From NCBI GenBank assembly GCA_002421005.1, contig DIJC01000005.1, positions 55,115-119,114 on the forward strand: a stretch of DNA of 64,000 bases, given 5' to 3'. A program made the translations under genes and the position numbers. Positions 1-7,650 of the stretch are shown here, in pieces. Source of the DNA: Enterobacteriaceae bacterium UBA5654 (lineage in GTDB: Bacteria; Pseudomonadota; Gammaproteobacteria; Enterobacterales; Enterobacteriaceae). The notes beneath the pieces were generated by a model. The model was not told where the DNA came from. It saw only the letters and a list, made by a program, of their open reading frames with translations, and made no database searches. Numbering within the stretch: the first letter of the stretch is position 1; each line of letters opens with the position of its first letter.

Positions 1-1
1 G

Positions 2-97
2 CAACTGAACGATCGCGGTATTGAACTGGAAGTCCGTAAAGTTTCCAACGATCCGAAACTGAAAATGATGGATCTGATCGGCAAAATCGGGAAATAA
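2..97 (+). CDS. manX: ManX C-terminus (PTS mannose EIIAB), partial at window edge
   Basis: The first 32 codons of the window are an open frame ending in TAA, immediately upstream of manY. The peptide (QLNDRGIELEVRKVSNDPKL, then KMMDLIGKIGK) closely matches the end of the IIB domain of the E. coli mannose-family EIIAB protein. ManX is the soluble component that carries the phosphoryl group from HPr to mannose, glucose or glucosamine entering through ManYZ. Only the C-terminal tail is visible, so catalytic residues cannot be checked. The 62-bp gap to manY and the shared direction indicate a manXYZ operon. Confidence 0.93.
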   Translation, partial: QLNDRGIELEVRKVSNDPKLKMMDLIGKIGK

Positions 98-159
98 CGC
101 GTTGCGCTGATATCACTCAGTTTTCACACTTTAAGTCTTACGTTTATAGGAGAAGTACA

Positions 160-960
160 ATGGAGATTACCATTCTTCAGATTGTGCTGGTGTTCATCGT
201 AGCGTGTATCGCGGGTATGGAGTCGATACTGGATGAATTTCAGTTTCACCGCCCGCTGGTCGCATGTACCCTCGTGGGTATCGTTCTTGGGGATATGAAA
301 ACCGGTATTATTATCGGTGGTACTCTGGAAATGATCGCTCTCGGCTGGATGAACATCGGTGCGGCAGTTGCACCTGATGCGGCGCTGGCGTCCATCATTT
401 CTACCATTCTGGTTATCGCGGGTCATCAGGGCATTGGTTCCGGTATCGCACTGGCTATCCCGCTGGCCGCAGCAGGCCAGGTATTGACCATCATCGTGCG
501 TACCATCACCGTGGCTTTCCAGCACGCAGCGGATAAGGCGGCTGATAACGGCAACCTGACGGCGCTGTCCTGGATCCACGTTTCGTCCCTGTTCTTACAG
601 GCTATGCGTATCGCTATCCCGGCTGTGATTGTTGCGGTGTCTGTAGGCACCAGCGAAGTACAGAACATGCTGAACGCCATTCCTGAAGTGGTGACCAGCG
701 GTCTGAACATCGCTGGTGGCATGATTGTGGTAGTTGGTTACGCCATGGTCATCAACATGATGCGTGCGGGCTATCTGATGCCGTTCTTCTATCTGGGCTT
801 CGTTACTGCGGCTTTCACCAACTTCAACCTGGTTGCGCTGGGTGTGATTGGTGCTGTTATGGCGGTTCTGTATATTCAGCTCAGCCCGAAATACAACCGC
901 TCTGTAGGTACAGCTGCTCCGGCTGCTGGCGCTAACGATCTTGATAACGAACTGGACTAA
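160..960 (+). CDS. manY: PTS mannose transporter subunit IIC (ManY)
   Basis: A 266-aa, very hydrophobic protein with repeated membrane segments, starting MEITILQIVLVFIVACIAGM. It matches the family length and sequence of ManY, the EIIC channel subunit of the mannose/glucose/glucosamine phosphotransferase system in the inner membrane. With ManZ it forms the translocation complex that accepts phosphate from ManX. An AGGAG ribosome-binding site lies about 8 bases before the ATG. Only 3 bases separate its stop from the GTG of manZ, which suggests translational coupling. In E. coli this complex is also used by some bacteriocins and by lambda DNA; that is family knowledge, not seen here. Confidence 0.97.
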   Translation: MEITILQIVLVFIVACIAGMESILDEFQFHRPLVACTLVGIVLGDMKTGIIIGGTLEMIALGWMNIGAAVAPDAALASIISTILVIAGHQGIGSGIALAIPLAAAGQVLTIIVRTITVAFQHAADKAADNGNLTALSWIHVSSLFLQAMRIAIPAVIVAVSVGTSEVQNMLNAIPEVVTSGLNIAGGMIVVVGYAMVINMMRAGYLMPFFYLGFVTAAFTNFNLVALGVIGAVMAVLYIQLSPKYNRSVGTAAPAAGANDLDNELD

Positions 961-963
961 CAG

Positions 964-1824
964 GTGAGCGAAATGGTTGAGACCAAAAAAATTATCACTG
1001 AGAAAAAACTCACCCCGGGCGATATTCGCGGCGTGTTCCTGCGTTCGAACCTGTTCCAGGGGTCATGGAACTTCGAACGTATGCAGGCGCTGGGCTTCTG
1101 CTTCTCAATGGTTCCGGCAATCAAACGCCTGTACCCGGAGAACAACGAAGCGCGTCGTCAGGCGATTAAACGTCATCTGGAGTTCTTTAACACCCATCCT
1201 TACGTTGCAGCACCGGTACTCGGCGTTACGCTGGCGATGGAAGAGCAGCGTGCTAACGGCGCAGAGATCGACGATGGTGCCATCAACGGTATCAAAGTCG
1301 GCCTGATGGGACCGCTGGCAGGCGTGGGCGACCCGATCTTCTGGGGTACGGTGCGTCCGGTATTTGCGGCACTCGGCGCGGGTATCGCGATGAGCGGCAG
1401 CCTGCTGGGGCCACTGCTGTTCTTCATCCTGTTTAACGTGGTACGTCTGGCAACGCGTTACTATGGCGTGGCTTACGGCTACCGCAAAGGTATCGATATC
1501 GTTAAAGATATGGGCGGCGGCTTCCTGCAAAAACTGACTGAGGGGGCGTCAATCCTCGGCCTGTTTGTCATGGGGGCACTGGTCAACAAGTGGACGCACG
1601 TTAATATTCCGCTGGTGGTATCGCGTATTACCGACCAGACCGGTAAAGAAAACGTCACCACTGTACAGACCATTCTCGATCAGCTGATGCCGGGCCTGGT
1701 CCCGCTGCTGCTGACCTTCGCCTGTATGTGGCTGCTGCGTAAGAAAGTTAACCCACTGTGGATCATCGTTGGCTTCTTCGTCATCGGTATCGCGGGTTAT
1801 GCTATCGGTCTGCTGGGCCTGTAA
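964..1824 (+). CDS. manZ: PTS mannose transporter subunit IID (ManZ)
   Basis: A 286-aa protein closely matching E. coli ManZ through its whole length (for example SNLFQGSWNFERMQALGFCF and the glycine-rich GLMGPLAGVGDPIFWGTVRP). It is the IID membrane subunit that pairs with ManY to move mannose-type sugars. The start is GTG, three bases after the manY stop, as in E. coli; the next Met is residue 4 (MSEMV). The last hydrophobic segments (residues about 235-284) end at a double stop TAATAA. A strong terminator follows within 15 bases, so it closes the manXYZ operon. Confidence 0.97.
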   Translation: MSEMVETKKIITEKKLTPGDIRGVFLRSNLFQGSWNFERMQALGFCFSMVPAIKRLYPENNEARRQAIKRHLEFFNTHPYVAAPVLGVTLAMEEQRANGAEIDDGAINGIKVGLMGPLAGVGDPIFWGTVRPVFAALGAGIAMSGSLLGPLLFFILFNVVRLATRYYGVAYGYRKGIDIVKDMGGGFLQKLTEGASILGLFVMGALVNKWTHVNIPLVVSRITDQTGKENVTTVQTILDQLMPGLVPLLLTFACMWLLRKKVNPLWIIVGFFVIGIAGYAIGLLGL

Positions 1825-1838
1825 TAAATTTGTTATCC

Positions 1839-1866
1839 GCCGGGGGCTTGCCCCCGGCTTTTTTTT
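1839..1866 (+). terminator. Rho-independent terminator of manXYZ
   Basis: GCCGGGGGC and GCCCCCGGC form a 9-bp GC-rich stem with a tiny loop, followed by eight T. It sits between the manZ stop and the ribosome-binding site of yobD, so yobD transcription must come from readthrough or a promoter overlapping the hairpin. Confidence 0.93.
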
Positions 1867-1877
1867 GAGGAAAATCA

Positions 1878-2333
1878 ATGGCCCTTACCGATATCGTGCT
1901 GATACTGTTTATCGCCCTGCTGCTGGCGTTTGCCATTTACGATCAGTTCATCATGCCTCGCCGTAACGGTCCCACCCTGCTTGCCATCCCGCTGCTGCGC
2001 CGCAGCCGGGTAGATAGCGTGATTTTTGTCGGTCTGGTGGCGATCCTTATCTATAACAACGTCACCAGCCAGGGTGCAATATTAACCACATGGTTATTAA
2101 GTGCGCTGGCATTAATGGGTTTATATCTGTTCTGGATCCGCACGCCGAAGATTGTGTTCAAAAAACAGGGCTTTTTCTTCACCAATGCATGGATAGAATA
2201 TAACCGTATTAAAGAGATGAATTTATCGGAAGACGGCGTTCTGGTGATGCAATTAGAGCAGCGTCGCCTGCTGGTCAGAGTGCGAAATATCGACGATCTG
2301 GAAAAGATTTATAAATTACTTGTTGTTAATTAA
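1878..2333 (+). CDS. yobD: YobD, UPF0266 (DUF986) inner-membrane protein
   Basis: A 151-aa protein with three predicted membrane segments near residues 5-22, 43-60 and 66-83, then a soluble C-terminal half. Sequence, length and position between manZ and mntP match the E. coli UPF0266 protein YobD. No enzymatic motif is visible and the family has no established function. An AGG ribosome-binding site lies 9 bases before the ATG, directly after the manXYZ terminator. The last 150 bases and the following intergenic region are AT-richer than the surrounding genes. Confidence 0.9.
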   Translation: MALTDIVLILFIALLLAFAIYDQFIMPRRNGPTLLAIPLLRRSRVDSVIFVGLVAILIYNNVTSQGAILTTWLLSALALMGLYLFWIRTPKIVFKKQGFFFTNAWIEYNRIKEMNLSEDGVLVMQLEQRRLLVRVRNIDDLEKIYKLLVVN

Positions 2334-2343
2334 TGTGTTACAT

Positions 2344-2403
2344 TCATAGCTATTGCTATATTACCGGGTTAATAAGGTTATTAATATATAGCCACGGCTA
2401 TAT
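2344..2403 (+). promoter_or_regulatory. Two MntR-like operators upstream of mntP
   Basis: Two inverted repeats are visible: TCATAGC-TATT-GCTATAT at 2344-2361 and ATATAGC-CACG-GCTATAT at 2386-2403. Both share the 7-4-7 architecture and the TAGC/GCTA core of the E. coli mntH MntR box (ACATAGC-N4-GCTATGT, known). Their centres are 42 bp apart, four helical turns. MntR activating mntP is known in E. coli; assignment of these two boxes is inference from the motif. Confidence 0.7.
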
Positions 2404-2531
2404 TTGTTGATCAATACACCTGGTGTTATTAACGTTTTATTTACTCCAAAAAGCAAATGAAAATCGTTATCAACAAGATAGCGGAATAGCGCGTATTTGT
2501 TATTGTCTTATATTAAATAAATATGTTAAGG

Positions 2532-2655
2532 TTGCGCCCGTCATTGGGGAGTAGCCAATTTCCTTATTCCCGGAAATGTACGTGTCAACATACTCGTTGC
2601 AAAACGTGGCACGTACGGATCGCCAGACGGCGGTCAGGCGAGACCATAGGCGCAT
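2532..2655 (+). ncRNA. yybP-ykoY manganese riboswitch in the mntP leader
   Basis: The leader contains both conserved loops of the yybP-ykoY aptamer: the GGGGAGTAGCC element at 2547-2557 and TCAACATACTCG at 2585-2596. A closing helix can form between TGCGCC at 2533-2538 and GGCGCA at 2649-2654. This family senses Mn2+ and in E. coli controls mntP. The mntP start lies about 60 bases downstream, with an AGGA ribosome-binding site at 2703-2706, so control of translation or termination downstream of the aptamer is plausible. Confidence 0.93.
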
Positions 2656-2713
2656 CAACTGCTATTTGCTGGGGGCAGTGGTGTGTTATATGGATCCCGG
2701 TCAGGACGCTGTT

Positions 2714-3277
2714 ATGAATTTATCTGCCACTATCCTTCTTGCTCTTGGCATGTCGATGGACGCTTTCGCCGCTTCAATCGGCAAAGGTGCCACCCTCAAA
2801 AAACCTAAATTCTCTGAAGCCCTGCGAACCGGTCTGATTTTTGGCGCGGTCGAAACCCTGACGCCGCTGATTGGCTGGGGGCTGGGGATGCTCGCCACCC
2901 AGTTCGTCCTCGAATGGAACCACTGGATCGCCTTTTTCCTGCTGCTGTTTCTCGGTTGTCGGATGGTGCTTGAAGGCTGCCGGGGTAATGACGACGCGCT
3001 GGAGCCGCCGCATCGTCACGGCTTCTGGCTGCTGGTGACGACCGCGATCGCCACCAGCCTTGACGCAATGGCGGTGGGTGTCGGCCTCGCTTTTTTACAG
3101 GTCAGCATCGTCACCACCGCGCTGGCGATTGGCTGCGCCACCTTTGTGATGTCCACCATCGGAATGGTGCTCGGTCGCTTTATTGGCCCGCTGCTCGGCA
3201 AACGGGCTGAAATTCTTGGCGGCATCGTGCTGATAGGTATTGGTGTACAAATCCTCTGGAGCCACTACGCCGGTTAA
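2714..3277 (+). CDS. mntP: Manganese efflux pump MntP
   Basis: A 187-aa polytopic membrane protein, nearly identical in pattern to E. coli MntP (YebN), which exports Mn2+. Two homologous halves each begin with a GMSMDAFAASIGKG / ATSLDAMAVGVGLA motif, and their aspartates are the metal-binding residues in the family. The frame is open upstream into the riboswitch, but that part is structured RNA. The ATG at 2714 gives the known N-terminus (MNLSATILLALGMSMD) and has AGGA 8 bases upstream. Its 3' end overlaps convergent rlmA by 4 bases. Likely control is dual: MntR-like boxes and the Mn riboswitch. Confidence 0.96.
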   Translation: MNLSATILLALGMSMDAFAASIGKGATLKKPKFSEALRTGLIFGAVETLTPLIGWGLGMLATQFVLEWNHWIAFFLLLFLGCRMVLEGCRGNDDALEPPHRHGFWLLVTTAIATSLDAMAVGVGLAFLQVSIVTTALAIGCATFVMSTIGMVLGRFIGPLLGKRAEILGGIVLIGIGVQILWSHYAG

Positions 3278-4068
3278 CGCTCCCGCTGCCAGCAGTGAAG
3301 GCTAAAATCGGTCTGGCAGTGAAACACTTCCTGCGCCGCTAACGTTTCCCACACTGACGGTTTTGCCCGCCAGGCAAACGGCGTCATCTGTAATAATGCT
3401 ACCGCTTCTGCTCCCGTTAGCGTCATGGTGTAGTCCAGCGAGTCATGCTCCTGAAGGATAAAACCGGGCAGTTGCTCATAACTCTCCTCATGCAGCTGGA
3501 TCTGCGCATAGATCAGTCCTTTTAACTCCATCAGATGCCGTGGCCCTGGCGTCACCGTAAATACCCAGCCGCCGGGTTTCACCACTCTTGCCAACTCCTG
3601 GGGATTGCAGGGGGCATAAATACGCACCACGGCGTCCATGCTGTCGGCGTTAAACGGTAGCCGCTGGCTGGATGCCACGCAGAAATTGACCTGTGGATAA
3701 CGCTTTGCCGCCGGACGGATCGCCGCTTTTGCCACATCCAGCCCCCAGGTTTCGTCGGCGATGTCGGCAAAAGCGTGCGTGTAATAACCTTCACCACAGC
3801 CAATATCCAGCAGGGCGGAGGGCGCGACAGCGCGCAGTTTCGTTACCAGTTTATCGCGCAACGGCTGATAGTGTCCGGCGTCCAAAAAAGCCCGGCGGGC
3901 CTGCATCATCTGCGCGCTGTCTCCCGGATCGCGTGACCGTTTATGCTGAACCGGCAGCAAATTAACATAGCCCTCTTTCGCCCGGTCGAAGCGGTGTTGC
4001 TGCGGACAAAGATAGCTATTTTCCTGCCGGGTTAACGGGGCGTGACAAAGCGGGCAACTGTAGGACAT
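3274..4068 (-). CDS. rlmA: 23S rRNA (guanine-745-N1)-methyltransferase RlmA
   Basis: A 264-aa class I methyltransferase matching RlmA (RrmA/YebH), which methylates N1 of G745 in 23S rRNA. The N-terminus holds the family zinc finger (C5, C8, C21, H25 in SCPLCH...LCPQQH). The AdoMet-binding motif LLDIGCGEGYYTHAFAD lies near residue 88. Its stop overlaps that of convergent mntP by 4 bases. The next gene upstream on this strand is the ftsI paralogue, whose stop lies about 60 bases away. The reaction is family knowledge; motif and length support the call strongly. Confidence 0.95.
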   Translation of the reverse strand: MSYSCPLCHAPLTRQENSYLCPQQHRFDRAKEGYVNLLPVQHKRSRDPGDSAQMMQARRAFLDAGHYQPLRDKLVTKLRAVAPSALLDIGCGEGYYTHAFADIADETWGLDVAKAAIRPAAKRYPQVNFCVASSQRLPFNADSMDAVVRIYAPCNPQELARVVKPGGWVFTVTPGPRHLMELKGLIYAQIQLHEESYEQLPGFILQEHDSLDYTMTLTGAEAVALLQMTPFAWRAKPSVWETLAAQEVFHCQTDFSLHCWQRER

Positions 4069-4129
4069 GACGACTCCGGGAAAAATTTGAGGGCGAAAGT
4101 GTAACGCTTATCGCCCTGCGGGGAAATCA

Positions 4130-5890
4130 TTACAGCGCGGGGGAGCTATCCGACGCCGCGTGCATCACCAGAAGGTTTTTTGAGTCCGGGGCCATGCCGT
4201 CCGGCATGACGTTTTCAAGGCGCAGCACGTCCCCCATGATCTGACTGAAGACGGGAGCAGAAACCGCCCCGCCATAATAGCGGCCGTTCTGCGGATCGTT
4301 AATCACCACCACCAGCGCATAACGCGGATGGCTGGCGGGCGCGACGCCTGCGGTATAAGCCACATATTTATCAACATACTTGCCGTCATCACCGATTTTT
4401 TTCGCCGTGCCAGTCTTCACCGCCACCCGGTAATCGCGTACGGCGGCTTTGGTGCCGCCACCGCCAGGCAGCGCCACGCTTTCCATCATATGTTCTACCT
4501 GATGGACAATTTCTTCCGGCATCACGCGTTTACCCATCACCGGGGGATCGATGCGGGTAATAGATAACGGTTTTTCCACGCCGAAACCGCCGATAGTGGC
4601 ATAGACATGCGCCAGTTGTAGTGGCGTAACCATCAGGCCATAGCCAAAGGAAAACGTCGCCCGATCGAGTTGTCCCCAGTAGCGCCGCTGCGGCATCAGC
4701 CCCCGGCTTTCCCCGGTCAGCCCCAGCCCGGTGGGTTCGCCAAAACCAAAATTCCTGTAGGTATCCAGCAGATGCTGAATGGGCATTGCCAGCGACAGGC
4801 GGGAAACGCCGGTATCGCTCGATTTCTGCAAAATGCCGGTCAGGGTCAGTTCAGGATAATAACCGACGTCGCGGATGCGATGACCGTCCAGGCTATAAGG
4901 ATGGGTGTCCACCACGCTGCCCGGCTGCACAATGCCCTGCTGGAGCGCGGTCATAATCACCAGCGGTTTGACCGTCGAACCGGGTTCGAAGGTATCGCTG
5001 ATCGCCCGGTTGCGAAAATCGTCCAGCGTCGCATTGTCACGATTATTCGGATTGTAGTCGGGGAAACTGGCCATAGAGAGAATTTCGCCAGTATCAATTT
5101 TGATCAGCACCGCCGCGCCCGACTGGGCTTTATTCCAGCGCACGGCGTTATCCAGCGCGTCTTCCGTGACGGCCTGCAGCCGTTCATCAATGCTGAGTTG
5201 CAGGTTATGCGCCGGAACAGGCGTCACTTCGGTCAGATTTTCAATAACCTGCCCGTGTCGATCCCGCCGCACCAGCCGCACGCCGGGCTTACCGGTAAGC
5301 TGGGCGTTAAAACTCTTTTCCACGCCTTCAATGCCCTGCCCGTCCACGTTGGTAAAGCCAAGCAGGTTAGCGGCAACGTGGCCCGCCGGGTAAAAACGTC
5401 GCGACTCCTGGCGCAAATTTATCCCCGGCAGATTCAGCCTGGCGACCCAGGCTGCCTGCTGCGGATCGACCTGACGGGCGAGGTACAGAAAGCGGGAGCG
5501 CGGATGTTCAGTGACCCGCTGCGCCAGCGTGGTCAGCGGCATGTGCAGCAGCGAAGCCAGCCCCTGCCAGCGCGCATCGTTTCCCGGTCCGCCTTTTTGC
5601 AGCAGGGTGTAAGGATCGGCCCATATGGCGCTGACCGGTACGCTCACCGCCAGCGGACGCCCGTGGCGGTCAACGATCATCCCGCGCGGCGTTTCCGACG
5701 GTATTTCACGCAGTGAGCGCATATCTTCCTGGCGCACCAGCTTTTCCGGCTCGACGATTTGTAGCCAGCCTACTCGCACCAGCAGTACGGCGAAGCATCC
5801 CAAAATGCCCACGCAGATCAGGCCAAAACGCAGCGCTGTAAAATGATTCTCCGGTTTAACGCTTCTGTTTTGCACTCTTTCTCCATACAT
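4130..5890 (-). CDS. FtsI-like class B penicillin-binding protein (PBP3SAL-type paralogue)
   Basis: A 586-aa homologue of the septal transpeptidase FtsI: N-terminal membrane anchor (residues about 21-40), PBP dimer domain, then transpeptidase domain. The active-site motif is S305-T-V-K308 and the KTGT box is at 492-495. The second motif, SSN in E. coli FtsI, reads SSD (357-359) here. It is a second copy, not the cell-division ftsI, because it lies alone between rlmA and cspC. In Salmonella this locus carries PBP3SAL, a paralogue used for division at acidic pH (established). The start at 5890 gives a normal cytoplasmic tail. Whether SSD is typical of the paralogue family I cannot check. Confidence 0.9.
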   Translation of the reverse strand: MYGERVQNRSVKPENHFTALRFGLICVGILGCFAVLLVRVGWLQIVEPEKLVRQEDMRSLREIPSETPRGMIVDRHGRPLAVSVPVSAIWADPYTLLQKGGPGNDARWQGLASLLHMPLTTLAQRVTEHPRSRFLYLARQVDPQQAAWVARLNLPGINLRQESRRFYPAGHVAANLLGFTNVDGQGIEGVEKSFNAQLTGKPGVRLVRRDRHGQVIENLTEVTPVPAHNLQLSIDERLQAVTEDALDNAVRWNKAQSGAAVLIKIDTGEILSMASFPDYNPNNRDNATLDDFRNRAISDTFEPGSTVKPLVIMTALQQGIVQPGSVVDTHPYSLDGHRIRDVGYYPELTLTGILQKSSDTGVSRLSLAMPIQHLLDTYRNFGFGEPTGLGLTGESRGLMPQRRYWGQLDRATFSFGYGLMVTPLQLAHVYATIGGFGVEKPLSITRIDPPVMGKRVMPEEIVHQVEHMMESVALPGGGGTKAAVRDYRVAVKTGTAKKIGDDGKYVDKYVAYTAGVAPASHPRYALVVVINDPQNGRYYGGAVSAPVFSQIMGDVLRLENVMPDGMAPDSKNLLVMHAASDSSPAL

Positions 5891-6017
5891 TCATCACAAC
5901 GCGTTGATCTGCATGGAGAATACCTGTCAGGCGGAGAGAGCGGTGCGAAATATGATGTCGTTTTGCAACAAAACAAGACCAGCGGCGGGTAACTGCAATA
6001 CTTTGAAAAATCCCTAT

Positions 6018-6044
6018 AAAAAAGCCCCGCATTTGCGAGGCTTT
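6018..6044 (-). terminator. Terminator of yobF-cspC
   Basis: On the minus strand GCCTCGC-AAAT-GCGGGGC forms a 7-bp stem (one G-T pair) followed by six T. It lies about 50 bases after the cspC stop. Confidence 0.9.
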
Positions 6045-6092
6045 AAAGCTGAAAGTGAGCGCCTGAGCGCGACAAGATCAGTGGTGTTCGAT

Positions 6093-6302
6093 TCAGATTG
6101 CGGTTACGTTAACAGCAGCCGGGCCTTTCTGACCGTCCTGAATTTCAAACTCAACGTTCTGGCCTTCAGCCAGAGTTTTGAAGCCGTTACCCTGGATCGC
6201 AGAGAAGTGTACAAACACATCTTTGCTGCCGTCAGCAGGAGTAATGAAACCAAAACCTTTAGATTCGTTGAACCACTTAACTTGACCTTTGATCTTCGCC
6301 AT
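6093..6302 (-). CDS. cspC: Cold-shock-family protein CspC (stress/RNA chaperone)
   Basis: A 69-aa CspA-family protein that appears identical to E. coli CspC, with both RNA-binding motifs (KGFGFITP and DVFVHFSAI). CspC binds single-stranded RNA, acts as a transcription antiterminator and stabilises stress-response mRNAs such as rpoS; it is constitutive rather than cold-induced (established). An in-frame TTG two codons earlier is possible, but the ATG at 6302 follows AAGGAA at normal distance and gives the known protein. The ribosome-binding site overlaps the stop of yobF, 12 bases upstream, which suggests coupling of the two reading frames. Confidence 0.97.
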
Positions 6303-6314
6303 TTGCAAAATTCC

Positions 6315-6458
6315 TTAGAAAGTTTTCTTCGCCCGCAGGCTCTTACATAGATAAAACTGAGACATTACTGCATGAGGCACTAATATAAGGTTCGGCAGAG
6401 AAGCGGTATTCAACGCAACGTGTTTACTCAGGACTTCTTTACTGAAAATGCCACACAT
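6315..6458 (-). CDS. yobF: YobF small protein, with an internally shifted reading frame
   Basis: A 47-codon frame upstream of cspC begins MCGIFSKEVLSKHV and ends LRAKKTF, as E. coli YobF does (MCGIFSKEVLSKHV...LRAKKTI, from memory). Between these ends the encoded residues differ completely. In the neighbouring frame, however, positions 6414 down to 6346 encode the E. coli-like middle (for example EYRFSAEPYISASCSNVS). One missing base near 6415 and one extra base near 6340 therefore compensate and keep the length at 47. YobF is a small stress-induced protein of unclear function. The product may be altered or non-functional while still coupled to cspC. GAGG lies about 14 bases upstream of the ATG. 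Confidence 0.8.
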   Translation of the reverse strand: MCGIFSKEVLSKHVALNTASLPNLILVPHAVMSQFYLCKSLRAKKTF

Positions 6459-6490
6459 AAACAGAACTGTACCTCGTTTAACCCAAATGT

Positions 6491-6519
6491 GTTATCACAT
6501 ACAACGTAAATTATGGCAA
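6491..6519 (-). promoter_or_regulatory. Candidate promoter of yobF-cspC
   Basis: On the minus strand TTGCCA (6514-6519) is separated by 17 bases from GATAAC (6491-6496), which has a TG two bases upstream (extended -10). It would give a leader of about 25 bases before yobF. This is a pattern match only. Confidence 0.45.
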
Positions 6520-7097
6520 GCCATTTTTAAACGGGTGGCGATCTGTCGCACATATTTAATCGGGATTTTTTTACGCAATCGCATTTTATGCGCTTTTTTA
6601 GCCGCCGGAAAAAGGTCGTTCCGCTTACGGCTTAATGGCGGCATACCCTGCTCCGCCGGGCTTTTATGCGGTAGTACAGCCATGACTGACTGTAAAGGCA
6701 GGATGTTGATCTTGCAGTCAATATCTGCAACTTAGATGATTTTGTGCATAGTTATGCGTAAAAAATCATAGTCACCTCTTCATCAGTGATAAAATTAGTC
6801 ACCCAATGGTGAAAGTTTTAACCAGTAATTAATACGATTTAAATACTACTGTCATCTGCACCAAAATAATGAAACTCCGTTCTCAGCGCCTCGTCAGGAA
6901 GCAATAAAAACGTTTCGATGGATATAAGCTCTTTCTTAATGAATAAAGCGTGGGGGTTATTATGTTTATGCGTCTGCGACAGACAGCGTGACGTCTGGCG
7001 CTGATATAGCCCGCATCAGAATCCGCAGATATTGGAAAGGCGCACCCAAAAGGTGCAGTACCCGGCAACAATAATACTTATCACCGGGCAGGAGAGA
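6520..7097. other. Gene-poor AT-rich interval between yobF and yebO
   Basis: About 580 bases with no reading frame that looks coding. Short frames on both strands lack ribosome-binding sites and resemble nothing known to me. A weak CCCGG...CCGGG inverted repeat at 7065-7090 just after yebO lacks a T-run. Long regulatory leaders or an unrecognised small RNA cannot be excluded. Confidence 0.5.
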
Positions 7098-7385
7098 TTA
7101 GCGCTCGGCGACCAGACGAATGAAATCGTCATCATCTTTGGCTAATTCTTGCGGCTTAACCGGCGCGTCCGGTTTGTCAGGCTCGTTCGCTTCACACAGT
7201 CTCCGTAGCAGCGCATTCTGTCGTTTTTGCTGTTCGAGCAGTGCTTCAAGCAGCTCAATCTGTTCGTTGGTACGCGAACTGGCGCGGTTAACAAAAAACC
7301 ACAGAACCAGGCCGACGACCAGCACGACCAGAGACACCAGCAGTGAGGCCAGATTAAGCACCCCGGTACTCATTAAATCATTCAT
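7098..7385 (-). CDS. yebO: YebO family membrane protein
   Basis: A 95-aa protein with one N-terminal membrane segment (residues about 8-32, LNLASLLVSLVVLVVGLVLW) followed by a charged, probably coiled-coil stretch (RTNEQIELLEALLEQQKRQN) and an acidic tail ending RLVAER. Length, sequence and position between cspC and mgrB match E. coli YebO. The function is not established. It is transcribed in the same direction as mgrB, with a 72-base gap, so it may share the PhoP-controlled transcript; that is inference. Confidence 0.9.
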   Translation of the reverse strand: MNDLMSTGVLNLASLLVSLVVLVVGLVLWFFVNRASSRTNEQIELLEALLEQQKRQNALLRRLCEANEPDKPDAPVKPQELAKDDDDFIRLVAER

Positions 7386-7457
7386 TTCACCACCTCAAAA
7401 GAAACACGCTATCTTACCACTCACGCGCAGGAAGGAAATCATTGATGCAAAAAATGC

Positions 7458-7601
7458 TTACCATGGGATAAATTTGTTTACAGCGCAAATGCCGCTGAAG
7501 AACTGAACATCCTCATCGCACAGGACGTTGAGCATTTGGGTCCAGATGAGCAAGCCGACGACGATTGCCCCAATCAGGATCAGCCAACGAAATTTTTTCA
7601 C
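7458..7601 (-). CDS. mgrB: MgrB, small inhibitor of the sensor kinase PhoQ
   Basis: A 47-aa single-pass inner-membrane protein read from a GTG: MKKFRWLILIGAIVVG..., ending GICAVNKFIPW. Length, GTG start and the periplasmic pair C28 and C39 match MgrB, the negative-feedback inhibitor of PhoQ (established; loss of mgrB gives polymyxin resistance in Klebsiella and others). The frame is complete, with lysines 2-3 in the cytoplasm, a membrane segment at about 6-24 and a periplasmic C-terminus. GGAGT lies directly upstream of the GTG. A PhoP-type box precedes it, consistent with feedback control. Confidence 0.95.
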   Translation of the reverse strand: MKKFRWLILIGAIVVGLLIWTQMLNVLCDEDVQFFSGICAVNKFIPW

Positions 7602-7650
7602 TCCATACTCCGAATCATCACCTTATGCGACCAGGTTAACATGCAGATGT

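Noticed and set aside
124..579. Long minus-strand frame opposite manY
   Set aside because: Antisense shadow of a conserved gene; no ribosome-binding site and unlikely composition (His/Arg/Asp-rich, low hydrophobicity as expected from reverse reading).
4670..5716. 348-codon plus-strand frame opposite the ftsI paralogue
   Set aside because: Antisense shadow caused by high GC at third positions; the minus-strand frame has intact catalytic motifs.
6883..7071. Minus-strand 62-codon frame between yobF and yebO
   Set aside because: No ribosome-binding site, no similarity known to me; considered chance.
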